Below, one piece after another: positions 51,919-60,779 of a stretch of 64,000 nt of DNA. Origin of the DNA: Shewanella algae. GTDB lineage: Bacteria > Pseudomonadota > Gammaproteobacteria > Enterobacterales > Shewanellaceae. The stretch's first letter is position 1. Each line of letters opens with the position of its first letter. The position numbers and the translations under genes were made by a program. The stretch is taken from the NCBI RefSeq assembly GCF_009183365.2, contig NZ_CP068230.1, positions 1,065,001 to 1,129,000 of the forward strand. The letters run 5' to 3'. The notes below the pieces were generated by a model. That model ran no database searches, had not been told where the DNA came from, and was given only the letters and a program-made list of their open reading frames with translations.

Positions 51919-53148
51919 ATGTTCTCAGGCACTTTCTCAAGCGCTTTCTCCAGCTCTCTCACTCGTGCTCTCTCTGGCGCTCTATCCGCTACCATGTTGA
52001 GTCGCTTAATTGGTGCGGTTTTGCTGCTGCTATTTTGCGGTTGCAGCAGTACACCGGTGCCAAGCAAGATGGCCCTTGGCAGCCTGTTTCAGGATAACCA
52101 ATTCAAAGAGGTTGGGAATATCCCCGAGCCCGCCGAGTTATTCGCCTTGCCTCCCGAGGCGGTGCAGTTGCTCAGAGGTGCCTATAGCCGCGGTGCACTC
52201 ATGTCCAATCAGGAGTTGGCCCACGAGTGGTTGGCTGACTATATCCATGCCGACAAGGGCGGCTTTCGCTATCAGGACAACTACACCCGCACCGCCGCCG
52301 AAACCTTTCACGACAGGGCCGGAAACTGCATGTCACTGGTGATCCTGACGGCGGCCATGGCGCAACAACTGGGGATAGAGGTTGAATTTCGTGATGTGGA
52401 AGTGCCCCCGGTCTGGGATCGCCAAGGCGCCTTTTATCTGGTCAATGGTCATATCAACCTCAAGTTATACCCGCCCAAGAATAATCATGTCTTCCATGTC
52501 ACCGAGCGTTCCATTCTGGTGGATTTCCTGCCCGAGCGTGCTGTGCGCAGCTATAAGGTCAATAAGATCAGCCAAGGTACTGTGGTCGCCATGTATTACA
52601 ACAATGCGGCGGCCGAGGCATTGATCAATGAGAATTGGGATCTCGCATACGGCTTGCTGAAAAAGAGCTTGCAACAGCAGAGTCTGTTTATTCCGGCGCT
52701 CAACAGCCTGGCGGTGCTCTATCGCGCCAGGGGCATGGAACAGATGGCCGAGCGGGTCTACCGCTATGCGTTGACGCTTGAGCCGGAAAACATGACTACC
52801 CTCTATAACCTGGCGGTCATGCTGAGCAGCCAGGATAGACTGGATGAATGGGCCGAAGTACACAAGGTACTGGAGCTTGCCCGGATCCGTAATCCTTATT
52901 ACTACTATGATATGGCGCAGCAAGCCTACATGGATCACCAATATGATGAGGCGCTGAGTTGGTATCGAAGAGCGATTGAGAAGGCGGATTATCGCCACGA
53001 GTTTTACTTTGGTTTGTCCAGAACCTATTGGGCAAAAGGGGACTCCGACCGAGCGAAGAGCAATCTGCAAAAGGCGTTGGCGCTGGCCGGTGACGGCGAG
53101 CAGAAAAAACGCTATCAGGCCAAGTTGCATGCGATGGAAGGGCATTGA
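51919..53148 (+). CDS. Transglutaminase-like/TPR lipoprotein
   Basis: 409 residues. A long signal region ends in the lipobox LLLFCGC. Residues 75-215 have a transglutaminase-like cysteine protease core: YQDNYTRTAAETFHDRAGNCMSLVILTAAMAQQLGIEV (catalytic Cys), NGHINLKLY (His) and ILVDFLPE (Asp). Residues 220-400 are TPR helices (LKKSLQQQSLFIPALNSLAVLYRARGMEQMAERVYRYALTLEPENMTTLYNLA). It starts at ATG 51919 behind AGGAGG. Proteins of this layout may process or cross-link envelope proteins; the substrate is unknown. Confidence 0.82.
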   Translation: MFSGTFSSAFSSSLTRALSGALSATMLSRLIGAVLLLLFCGCSSTPVPSKMALGSLFQDNQFKEVGNIPEPAELFALPPEAVQLLRGAYSRGALMSNQELAHEWLADYIHADKGGFRYQDNYTRTAAETFHDRAGNCMSLVILTAAMAQQLGIEVEFRDVEVPPVWDRQGAFYLVNGHINLKLYPPKNNHVFHVTERSILVDFLPERAVRSYKVNKISQGTVVAMYYNNAAAEALINENWDLAYGLLKKSLQQQSLFIPALNSLAVLYRARGMEQMAERVYRYALTLEPENMTTLYNLAVMLSSQDRLDEWAEVHKVLELARIRNPYYYYDMAQQAYMDHQYDEALSWYRRAIEKADYRHEFYFGLSRTYWAKGDSDRAKSNLQKALALAGDGEQKKRYQAKLHAMEGH

Positions 53149-53213
53149 TTCAAAAGCTTGGCTGAAAGAGTGGGGTTATAAAGACGCAATTGGTTGCAGC
53201 CAAGCTGCAGAGT

Positions 53214-53248
53214 AAAAAGCCCGATGCTGACATCTGCATCGGGCTTTG
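53214..53248 (+). terminator. Terminator after the transglutaminase-TPR gene
   Basis: Stem AAAGCCCGATGC-8-GCATCGGGCTTT flanked by A and T runs; likely bidirectional, also serving the convergent DUF4785 gene. Confidence 0.85.
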
Positions 53249-53290
53249 TCGCTTTTGGGCTATATGTTTCTCTCTGCCTGAAAGCTGGCC

Positions 53291-54580
53291 TTAAAGGGCT
53301 TCGAAACTCAGCGCCTTGTCGCGGTAACTCAAGCGCGCCATCTGCCCCATATCCTTGAGCTCAACTGCCCTGACACCATAGGGCGGCTTTAAGCCCGAAT
53401 TTTGGATTAGCTCAAGGTTTAGAGGCAACTGCAGACTGTTTTGCTCTTGTGTCAGCCAGGCCGCAGTCTCACTCTGCAGTATGGCGATTTCCCGCCCTTG
53501 GGAGTCCATCCCTGTCAGTATTGCCGACACCCCAAAACGACCACTTTGGGCCAGCTCCAGCGTAAAGTTGAGGGCGCTTGGCAGACCATTTTGCCAACCA
53601 ACTTTGATTTCGGGTGCCAGCCGCGCCGATGGATAGAACTGCTTGAAGGCGGTCTTGACGGTACGTCGTACCAAGGTGTTATCCACCTGTGTCTCAATAT
53701 CGACCACCAATTCACTGAAACCCGCATTGCTTGAGGGCATGGGCAGCTGCTCATTTTGCAGTCGCCAGCTGTTGCCACTTTGGCTGAGTTGCAGTGGGGT
53801 TTGCTCGCCGCTTGCTTGCTGCAGCCGGGCACTGGCCAAACGAGGTGAACCCATGGCCTTATCGTTCTCAAGCGCCAGCTCCAACTCGAGATGGGTGTTG
53901 GCCTCGAGTGATGATGGGGTGCTTAACTTGAGACGATAGGCAGAGCCTTTCTCTTTGACATTGACCAGATAGTTGTCAGTGGCGGTCAGCGCTGCGGCGA
54001 CCTGCAGGCGATAGAGACCGGGCTTGATATCTGAGTTCAGCAACAGGGCACTGGAGTCATCATCCATCCCGGCGCTGGCCAGAGACTCAGAGTCTACGGC
54101 GCGGCGGATAAGACGCTTGTTCTCAGTTTTGCCTGCGGCCGAACTGAGTTGAACTGCGTCCGGAGCAATGCTCTTGGGAGCAGTCGGGGCGCCGCTGCTT
54201 TTATCCCAGCGAGGAGCCAGACGGATAACGCTGCTGCCTTGGGTTAATGGCAGCTCTATGCCTTGGTTAAGCTCGGCGCCTGTAACCATCAACCAGTATT
54301 CATCACTGCTGGCACTGGCGGTTTTGTCCGGCAGCTGGGCTTGATACTCCCCTGACAGCGCCCTGACAAAGCTGACATCTTCCCTGGAGGTATTCAAGGG
54401 CGGCAATTGCCCTGTATCTAGCTCTTCTGAAGCCTTGATATCGCTTGCCTGGGGCGGCACCATGGCCAAGGTCAGGCTTTTGGGCTGCTGGGTTTGTTCT
54501 ACCTTGGTATCATCCTGGCAACCCGTGAGGCTCAGGAGTATCGCTGCCAGCAGCGGTGTCTTGCTGATATGCATCTTCAT
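53291..54580 (-). CDS. DUF4785 family lipoprotein
   Basis: 429 residues. Lipobox LLSLTGC is followed by QDDTKVEQ. The body shows three beta-rich regions with no catalytic motif, the last one FTLELAQSGRFGVSAILTGMDSQGREIAILQSETAAWL, like an immunoglobulin-type fold. It resembles DUF4785 proteins of Shewanella and Legionella by eye. It lies 10 bp downstream of the secreted hydrolase gene and should be co-transcribed with it, so a helper or inhibitor role is possible. Function unknown. Confidence 0.7.
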   Translation of the reverse strand: MKMHISKTPLLAAILLSLTGCQDDTKVEQTQQPKSLTLAMVPPQASDIKASEELDTGQLPPLNTSREDVSFVRALSGEYQAQLPDKTASASSDEYWLMVTGAELNQGIELPLTQGSSVIRLAPRWDKSSGAPTAPKSIAPDAVQLSSAAGKTENKRLIRRAVDSESLASAGMDDDSSALLLNSDIKPGLYRLQVAAALTATDNYLVNVKEKGSAYRLKLSTPSSLEANTHLELELALENDKAMGSPRLASARLQQASGEQTPLQLSQSGNSWRLQNEQLPMPSSNAGFSELVVDIETQVDNTLVRRTVKTAFKQFYPSARLAPEIKVGWQNGLPSALNFTLELAQSGRFGVSAILTGMDSQGREIAILQSETAAWLTQEQNSLQLPLNLELIQNSGLKPPYGVRAVELKDMGQMARLSYRDKALSFEAL

Positions 54581-54590
54581 ACTTACGTCC

Positions 54591-55448
54591 TCAGATATGA
54601 TTGCGCAGAAGGGTGTCGAGATTAAAACAGGCCCGGCGGCTTTGATGGTGACTCAAAGGTTCTCTGTCACGGGTTTTCTGCTTATCGGTAAACCAGACAC
54701 TGCCGGCGGCACTCTGGGAGCTGCACTCAAGAAAACCGTCCGAGCAGTTATCCAGCCAGTTTTGGGTAGTCTCCAACCCGACCTGGTACTGATAGCCGCC
54801 GCAATAGCTGTCGCTGTCCCAAACTGCCGACTCCACGTCCGAGCCGACAACAGCTTCAAAAGGCTTACCCAGAGAAGGGCGCCCGGCTGTGCCGTACAGC
54901 CATTGACTGTTGTATTGTGCCATCCAACCCACTTGCTGCTGTTTGACGGCATCGCTGTCGTAACCGAGCAGCCAGCCGAGACTGGTTTCAAACACATTGC
55001 CTTGAGTGACGGCATCGGCCAGTGGTGTACCTGCACTGGAAGGAGCCAGCGCTATCACTCGGCTGATGCTGTTGATCACTGCTGGATAACGTCCATCCCA
55101 GGTGGGATTGGACAAGACCCAGCGCACTATGTTGCCGCCATTGGAGTGGGTGATGAGGATCAGTTGATCCAGATTGCGGGCGTTGATAAAGCTCTGCAGC
55201 TGATCGACCAGACAGCCGGCAGCGGCCTCATCCCACATATATTGCTCGAAGTCACAGTTGATAACCTGATAGTTACTCGGGGTGCTGATACCTTGACGAA
55301 CTGAATCGACAAACTCGCGGGTCCAGTAATCGTTCAGGGCATCGGTTTGTTTTCCTGTTCCATGGACAAAGGCGACGCCGGTGGCGCCATGACTCAGGGA
55401 GCAGACACTACAAAGACCCAACATCATAAGGGTGGTGGATATTTTCAT
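54591..55448 (-). CDS. Secreted alpha/beta hydrolase
   Basis: 285 residues with a signal peptide (CSVCSLSHGA). The alpha/beta hydrolase features are VAFVHGTGKQTDALNDYW (oxyanion region), the nucleophile elbow LILITHSNGGNIVRW (G-x-S-x-G variant with HSNGG) and RVIALAPSSAGTPLADAV. Several Cys in the mature part (SYCGG, DNCSDGFLECSS) could form disulfides. It looks like a lipase or esterase in the bacterial extracellular class; the substrate is unknown. The DUF4785 gene follows. Confidence 0.8.
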   Translation of the reverse strand: MKISTTLMMLGLCSVCSLSHGATGVAFVHGTGKQTDALNDYWTREFVDSVRQGISTPSNYQVINCDFEQYMWDEAAAGCLVDQLQSFINARNLDQLILITHSNGGNIVRWVLSNPTWDGRYPAVINSISRVIALAPSSAGTPLADAVTQGNVFETSLGWLLGYDSDAVKQQQVGWMAQYNSQWLYGTAGRPSLGKPFEAVVGSDVESAVWDSDSYCGGYQYQVGLETTQNWLDNCSDGFLECSSQSAAGSVWFTDKQKTRDREPLSHHQSRRACFNLDTLLRNHI

Positions 55449-55678
55449 GTCGCATTTCTCTTGTTGATTGTCATTATTTTGTTGAACGGATAAGTATGTC
55501 TATCCGCTAATTAAGCTAACTTCGATATGTTAAGGCGGCAAGACTTTATGCGGAATATTTGATTGTCTGAAGAGGGTTTAATGTGGGATTGTGTTTGAAT
55601 TTCAGTTTTGACTTTATTTATCTGCTGCTTTTTCAGATAAATAAAGCCTTATGGAAAACTACACGGGTTTGAATATTG

Positions 55679-56422
55679 TCAGTCATCAAACTGTGGTGGT
55701 TCGGCCAGAATACGCTCGGCAACTCCCTGCGCATAAAGCCACTCGATACCGGCGGTTATTTCGGCGGCTATCTCAGGATCCCGGCAAGCCAGAAAGCGTG
55801 GGGCCTCTTCGAACAGCGATACTTCCCTTACAGGAGGAAGTGAGTCCTTTTTCTCAGCAAGTTTTTGATAGTTATAGGCAAAAATTCGCCTTTCCAACAC
55901 TATGGCCTCAACTCTATTACCCAGCAACATAGCCACCTGATTACTCTGATTGGCAATTTCACTGTAATCCGGATTCAGGCGGGCCATCTTGGCAAATTCC
56001 GCTCCCAGGTAATGGCTGGCATTTTGAAAGGCCGCCAGGCGCATATGGGCGAGATCGGATACTTGCTCAATGATTCTCTGGTTATCGGCGAGCAGAAAGA
56101 TGCTGTTTTGGTAACTGAGCAGGCTCGGGGTGTAGTGCATCCCTTTGAGTCCGGGTGGCGCATTGATAAGGCAATCGACCTGGCCGGCCAACAACAGCCG
56201 CAAGGCGCGTTTGGGGGGCGTAAAAGCGATATCTCCCAAGGTGAGTTGCCTGTGTTGCAAGGCCTGTTTCAGTAACTGGTATTGGATGCCGTTGTGGCGG
56301 TCTTCGGTAAAAAAAGGCGCGATGGAGAAACTGGTGGAAAAGGTCACTGACCGATTGGCCTGCAACTTGGCTTGGGCAAGAGGCATCAGCAAGAGTACAG
56401 ATAACAGACAGAGTCGGATCAC
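55679..56422 (-). CDS. Periplasmic substrate-binding-like protein (SBP family 3)
   Basis: 247 residues with a signal peptide (LLLMPLAQAK). The fold is an amino-acid-type binding protein: FSIAPFFTEDRHNGIQYQLLKQAL, FTPPKRALRLLLAGQVDCLINAPPG, LLGNRVEAIVLERRIFAY. No transporter genes are nearby, so it may be a sensor partner or an orphan. Such orphan SBPs are common in Shewanella. The start is GTG 56422 with AAGG six bases upstream. Confidence 0.75.
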   Translation of the reverse strand: MIRLCLLSVLLLMPLAQAKLQANRSVTFSTSFSIAPFFTEDRHNGIQYQLLKQALQHRQLTLGDIAFTPPKRALRLLLAGQVDCLINAPPGLKGMHYTPSLLSYQNSIFLLADNQRIIEQVSDLAHMRLAAFQNASHYLGAEFAKMARLNPDYSEIANQSNQVAMLLGNRVEAIVLERRIFAYNYQKLAEKKDSLPPVREVSLFEEAPRFLACRDPEIAAEITAGIEWLYAQGVAERILAEPPQFDD

Positions 56423-56713
56423 AGTTGGCCTTGGGTTACTGGGTATCAGGTGTAATTATAATTCGGTTCCTGGGGCCTATAGGCTGTTTGCCCGTTTTAC
56501 TGCCCATTGGTTGCTGAACATCTCTTTCGTTTGCAATATCACACTTAAAGAATTTTTTATTAAATCATAAGATTGCCATACAAAAAACAATAAAAGGGCA
56601 GATTTGCCTGTAAACCCATATAAGTCAATTGCATTGGTTGAATATAACGGATAGATTGAAACTGTTATCCAAAACAAGAGATTCTTATCAATAGCCGGAG
56701 TAGTGTGACATTT

Positions 56714-57769
56714 ATGTATTACCAGAATGATGATGTACGGATTAATGAAGTTAAAGAGTTACTGCCACCGATAGCCATTCTGGAACGATTTCCGGCAACC
56801 GAGCGCGCTTCCTCAACTGTCTTTAAGGCCAGGGAAAATATTCACAGAATTCTTCAGGGACAGGATGATCGCCTGCTGGTGGTGATAGGGCCATGCTCTA
56901 TTCACGACCCTGAAGCGGCGTTGGAGTATGGTGCGCGTCTGGCCAAGCTCAGAACGGCCTATCAGGATCAACTGGAAGTGGTGATGCGGGTTTATTTTGA
57001 AAAACCCAGAACGACAGTGGGCTGGAAGGGGCTGATTAACGATCCCTACATGGATAACAGCTTCAAGCTCAACGACGGCCTGAGATCTGCCCGCAAACTA
57101 CTGCTCGAATTGAATGACAGCCAGGTGCCAACCGCGGGTGAGTTTCTCGATATGATTACCCCGCAGTATATGGCCGACCTCATGTGTTGGGGCGCTATTG
57201 GAGCCCGTACCACAGAGTCCCAGGTTCATCGGGAGTTGGCATCGGGCCTCTCTTGCCCTGTGGGATTCAAAAACGGTACAGATGGCACCATCAAGGTGGC
57301 GATAGATGCCATTGGGGCCGCCAGTGCGCCACACCATTTCCTGTCTGTGACCAAGTTTGGCCATTCGGCGATTGTGTCAACCAAGGGGAATGATGACTGC
57401 CATATCATTCTGCGCGGTGGACGCGAGCCCAACTACAGCTCGGCCCATGTGGCCCAGATATGTTCTCAGCTTGAGAGTGCCGGCCTGAAACCCAAGGTGA
57501 TGATTGATTTCAGCCATGCCAACTCCAGTAAGGACTTCCGGCGTCAGATGTTGGTAGCTGAAGATGTCTGCGGCCAGATTGCCGCCAAACAGCAGGCAAT
57601 TTTTGGGGTGATGGTGGAGAGTCATCTGGTGGAAGGACGTCAGGATCTCAAACCCGGACAGCCTCTTTGTTATGGCCAGAGCATTACCGATGCCTGCATT
57701 GGTTGGGATGATACAGAGAGGCTGCTGTCAATGCTCAACGACAGCGTGCTTAAACGCCGTCAGGGTTGA
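56714..57769 (+). CDS. aroG: 3-deoxy-7-phosphoheptulonate synthase (AroG type)
   Basis: First enzyme of the shikimate pathway: PEP plus erythrose-4-phosphate gives DAHP. 351 residues from ATG 56714 (MYYQNDDVRINEVKELLPP). A GTG at 56705 has better ribosome-site spacing and is an alternative start. Motifs LLVVIGPCSIHDP, RVYFEKPRTTVGWKGL, GARTTESQVHRELASGLSCPVGFKNGTDG and VMIDFSHANSSKDF are all present. LSCPVGF favours the Phe-inhibited AroG type over AroF, which has LSMPVGF. It is a single-gene unit ended by a strong terminator. Confidence 0.93.
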   Translation: MYYQNDDVRINEVKELLPPIAILERFPATERASSTVFKARENIHRILQGQDDRLLVVIGPCSIHDPEAALEYGARLAKLRTAYQDQLEVVMRVYFEKPRTTVGWKGLINDPYMDNSFKLNDGLRSARKLLLELNDSQVPTAGEFLDMITPQYMADLMCWGAIGARTTESQVHRELASGLSCPVGFKNGTDGTIKVAIDAIGAASAPHHFLSVTKFGHSAIVSTKGNDDCHIILRGGREPNYSSAHVAQICSQLESAGLKPKVMIDFSHANSSKDFRRQMLVAEDVCGQIAAKQQAIFGVMVESHLVEGRQDLKPGQPLCYGQSITDACIGWDDTERLLSMLNDSVLKRRQG

Positions 57770-57787
57770 ATGTTTCTACTACATAGA

Positions 57788-57816
57788 TAAAGGCGCCATC
57801 GGCGCCTTTATTTTTG
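57788..57816 (+). terminator. Terminator after aroG
   Basis: Stem AAAGGCGCC-atc-GGCGCCTTT followed by ATTTTT. It overlaps the 3' end of the small opposite-strand gene. Confidence 0.85.
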
Positions 57817-57981
57817 GGCTTGCTGTGCCAAATATTCGTTGGCTTTGGCCAGACTGCCAAAGGAAGCTATCAGGTTGTTACGGCCTTTTTCCTGGATCTC
57901 GGGGTTGCCTGATTCGATCATCATCCATACCCAGGTTTGGATCAGCGGCAGGGGCGGGTATTGAACTTTTGAATCCAACAT
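57808..57981 (-). CDS. Small hypothetical protein, 57 residues
   Basis: The sequence is MLDSKVQYPPLPLIQTWVWM, then a short turn and a helical tail SFGSLAKANEYLAQQAQK. AAGGAAA lies before ATG 57981, and the coding potential is better than for shadow frames. It is not recognised. There is no signal peptide and one aromatic segment only. The 319-bp gap between this start and the ABC exporter gene is AT-rich with promoter-like sequence and no further gene. Confidence 0.6.
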   Translation of the reverse strand: MLDSKVQYPPLPLIQTWVWMMIESGNPEIQEKGRNNLIASFGSLAKANEYLAQQAQK

Positions 57982-58300
57982 AAGATTTCCTTCAAAATAT
58001 ACGGTAAAAATCGGTGCGGGCCGGTTTGTTTGACATTTTTTGAACACTTGTTGCTGCCCGCACTCAATAGCTGGAAAGAGTACCAAATTCTTTTTTCATG
58101 CATAACCATCTTTCGCTTCTTTGAGGTGATTTTGGCGATAAAAATTCCGTTACTAGTCATTTAGTCTAGGTCTAATGTTATTTTTGTCATTCTAAAGTGC
58201 TAGTTGCTGTGATTATTTCCGAGTGGGCAGCCAAACAGATCGCAGACTTGAGTCCTGGTCACTGCTACACTCGAGTCACTCTTTTCCCCTGGCAAGATGT

Positions 58301-60106
58301 ATGCGTCCAACTCTCTACTTTGAAGGTCCCGTCGATAAGCTCAACTGGCAAGTGCTCAAACTTCTCTGGCCCTATCTGCTGGAATACAAGGGCCGGATTA
58401 TCCTGGCGCTGTCGTGTCTTGTTGTGGGAAAGCTCGCCAGTGTCGGCTTGCCTTTCCTGCTGAAGCATTTGGTAGATGGCCTTGGCGGCGAACAAACGGC
58501 GCAGCTGTTGGCCGTGCCCTTGGCGCTGGTTTTGGCTTATGGCGGCTTGAGATTGGTTAATGCACTCACGGGAGAGATCAGGGATACCCTCTTTGGCAGG
58601 GTAACAGAGAGAGCGATACGGCGCCTGGGGTTGCAGGTATTTGAACATATGCACCGGCTGGATCTTGGGTTTCATCTCGACAGACGCACCGGCGGATTAT
58701 CGAGGGACATAGAGCGCGGCACCAGCGGCATCAGTTTTCTGATGCGCTTTATGGTGTTCAACATAGTACCTACCCTGCTGGAAATCCTGATGGTGGTGGC
58801 CATTTTGCTGTGGAATTACGGCATCTGGTTTGCGCTGATTACCTTCTGCTCCGTGTTGGCCTATGGCATGTTCTCTGTGATAGCCACCGAGTGGCGCACC
58901 GCCTATGTACGTGAGGCGGCAAAGGCCGACTCTGTATCCAATACCCGTGCTATCGACAGTTTGCTTAACTATGAAACCGTCAAGTACTTCAATAATGAAG
59001 CCTATGAGGCGAATGAGTATGACAAGGCTTTGGCGGATTGGGAGGTGGCCAAACGCAAGAATCGCTTGTCGCTGTTTGCTCTCAATGCCGGTCAGGCCAC
59101 CATTATTGCTGTTGCCATGACCTTGATGCTGGGGCTCGCGGCTTTTGAAGTGACCCGGGGACAGATGACAGTGGGTGATTTTGTGTTGATCAACGCCTTT
59201 ATGATGCAACTCTTTATGCCGCTCAACTTCCTGGGTTTTGTGTATCGTGAGATTCGTGGAGCCTTGGCCAATATTGAAAGGATGTTCTCGCTGCTGGATA
59301 AGACTCCGCTGGTAAAAGATAACCCAGTGGCCAAGGATATCGTGCCGACAGAGGGCCGAGTCAGTTTTGAGTCGGTTGGCTTTGGCTATGGTGACAGGGA
59401 GATACTCAAGGGCGTGAGTTTTGAGATAGAACCCGGGCAGAAGGTGGCTGTAGTGGGTGAAAGCGGCGCCGGTAAATCGACGTTGGTACGCTTGCTGTTC
59501 CGTTTTTACGATGTCAGCCAAGGGGCGATTCGGGTCGATGGTATAGATATTCGCGACATGACCCAAGATGCACTGCGCCGGGCCATCGCCATAGTGCCTC
59601 AGGATACAGTGCTGTTTAACGATACTCTGTTTGAAAACATTCGCTATGGCCGCCCCGATGCTTCTGACGCCGAGATTTGGCAGGCGATAGAGTTGGCCCA
59701 TCTGAAGCAGTTTGTTGAGACATTACCACAGCAGGCTCAGACCAAGGTGGGTGAGAGAGGTATGAAACTCTCCGGCGGTGAAAAGCAGCGTGTGGCTATT
59801 GCCAGGGCGATATTGAAGCGCTCGCCGATACTGATCTTCGATGAAGCCACCTCGTCACTGGACAGCCGCTCCGAGAGGGCTATTCTCAAGGCGCTTGATG
59901 AAGTTGCCAAGGGCCATACCAGTCTGGTGATTGCCCACAGGCTGTCGACTGTGGTGGAGGCCGATAAAATCTTAGTGTTGCACCAAGGTCGGTTGGTTGA
60001 GTCCGGCACCCACGACCACCTGTTGGCCGCCGATGGATATTATGCTCGTTTGTGGCGGATCCAGCACACAAAACAGGCAGATGAGTCGGTGCAAGTTCAG
60101 CATTGA
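58301..60106 (+). CDS. Atm1/ABCB-type ABC exporter (fused permease-ATPase)
   Basis: 601-residue half-transporter. Six TM helices lie in residues 20-310 and the ATPase in residues 350-580, with Walker A GESGAGKST, signature LSGGEKQR and Walker B ILIFDEATSSLD. NYETVKYFNNEAYE and RAIDSLLNYETVKYF are phrases typical of Atm1/ABCB7 proteins, which move glutathione conjugates or sulfur compounds linked to iron-sulfur cluster or heavy-metal handling. ATG 58301 is chosen because MRPTLYFEGPVDKLNW fits the family; the ribosome site is weak. It functions as a homodimer in the inner membrane. Confidence 0.85.
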   Translation: MRPTLYFEGPVDKLNWQVLKLLWPYLLEYKGRIILALSCLVVGKLASVGLPFLLKHLVDGLGGEQTAQLLAVPLALVLAYGGLRLVNALTGEIRDTLFGRVTERAIRRLGLQVFEHMHRLDLGFHLDRRTGGLSRDIERGTSGISFLMRFMVFNIVPTLLEILMVVAILLWNYGIWFALITFCSVLAYGMFSVIATEWRTAYVREAAKADSVSNTRAIDSLLNYETVKYFNNEAYEANEYDKALADWEVAKRKNRLSLFALNAGQATIIAVAMTLMLGLAAFEVTRGQMTVGDFVLINAFMMQLFMPLNFLGFVYREIRGALANIERMFSLLDKTPLVKDNPVAKDIVPTEGRVSFESVGFGYGDREILKGVSFEIEPGQKVAVVGESGAGKSTLVRLLFRFYDVSQGAIRVDGIDIRDMTQDALRRAIAIVPQDTVLFNDTLFENIRYGRPDASDAEIWQAIELAHLKQFVETLPQQAQTKVGERGMKLSGGEKQRVAIARAILKRSPILIFDEATSSLDSRSERAILKALDEVAKGHTSLVIAHRLSTVVEADKILVLHQGRLVESGTHDHLLAADGYYARLWRIQHTKQADESVQVQH

Positions 60107-60166
60107 TTCAGGCTGGCTGCCGCATACTTGATACTCCGAAGTAGCGTCAGCCTGGGGGCAGCACAG

Positions 60167-60436
60167 ATGGAAAACATTGTATTGCAGGTCAATATCGAAG
60201 GAATGCAGGACAAAGTCCGTACAGACTGGAACAGTTTGGCAGATAATCTGAAAAAGCGGGGTATGGACGAAGTTGCCCTCAATCAACTGCATACTGAGTT
60301 ACGTGCCGGACTGAGAGTTTCCACCCGCGGCCTGACTCTGTCTATGGTATCTGCGGAAACCTTTAATGCGGCGTTGGAAGGGATTATCAGTGAGTCAAGA
60401 AAGCAGGCTCAGTCGCAAGGGGTTTTGCGCAGCTGA
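60167..60436 (+). CDS. Hypothetical protein, 89 residues
   Basis: MENIVLQVNIEGMQDKVRTDWNSLADNLKKRGMDEVALNQLHTELRAGLRVSTRGLTLSMVSAETFNAALEGIISESRKQAQSQ: soluble, mostly helical, no signal peptide and no known domain. A weak purine-rich ribosome site precedes ATG 60167. It lies 60 bp after the ABC exporter gene in the same direction. Function unknown. Confidence 0.6.
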   Translation: MENIVLQVNIEGMQDKVRTDWNSLADNLKKRGMDEVALNQLHTELRAGLRVSTRGLTLSMVSAETFNAALEGIISESRKQAQSQGVLRS

Positions 60437-60449
60437 GCCTGAGTTGATC

Positions 60450-60662
60450 CTATTTCTTGGTTTGGTTGCGGTCGGCTTGCCAGCCGTCGCACAGTAGGTT
60501 GAAACCATTTTTCGCTTCGTTTACCGGCGTCAGTTCAGTTATTTTACCGCCGCGATAACAGAGCATCTCTCCCTCAATCTCAATCAAACGGCTGCAATTC
60601 TTGCAGCTGAGCGATGCAGTTTTGCTCGTTTCCGGCTTGGGGACCTGACTGACAAATGTCAT
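60450..60662 (-). CDS. Small cysteine-containing protein, possible zinc ribbon
   Basis: 70 residues. It has SLSCKNCSRLIEIEGEMLCYRG and a third cysteine pair region LLCDGW. The CxxC followed by two further Cys suggests a small zinc-ribbon or metal site, but the spacing is not a standard motif. It is not recognised. ATG 60662 is chosen; a TTG at 60692 would add ten residues. Confidence 0.55.
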   Translation of the reverse strand: MTFVSQVPKPETSKTASLSCKNCSRLIEIEGEMLCYRGGKITELTPVNEAKNGFNLLCDGWQADRNQTKK

Positions 60663-60779
60663 TTTCACTTCAAAATCCTCTGGAAGTGGCAAGTCTTGAC
60701 TAGGAGTAAGATCTTACCACTTTTGTGACATAACGCACAATCTACCCACTATTATACTTTAGTGACAGCTAAATTATCT

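Noticed and set aside
56615..56650. TyrR box before aroG (TGTAAACCCATATAAGTC)
   Set aside because: Only the left half fits TGTAAAN6TTTACA; the right half is poor, so it is not reported as a site.
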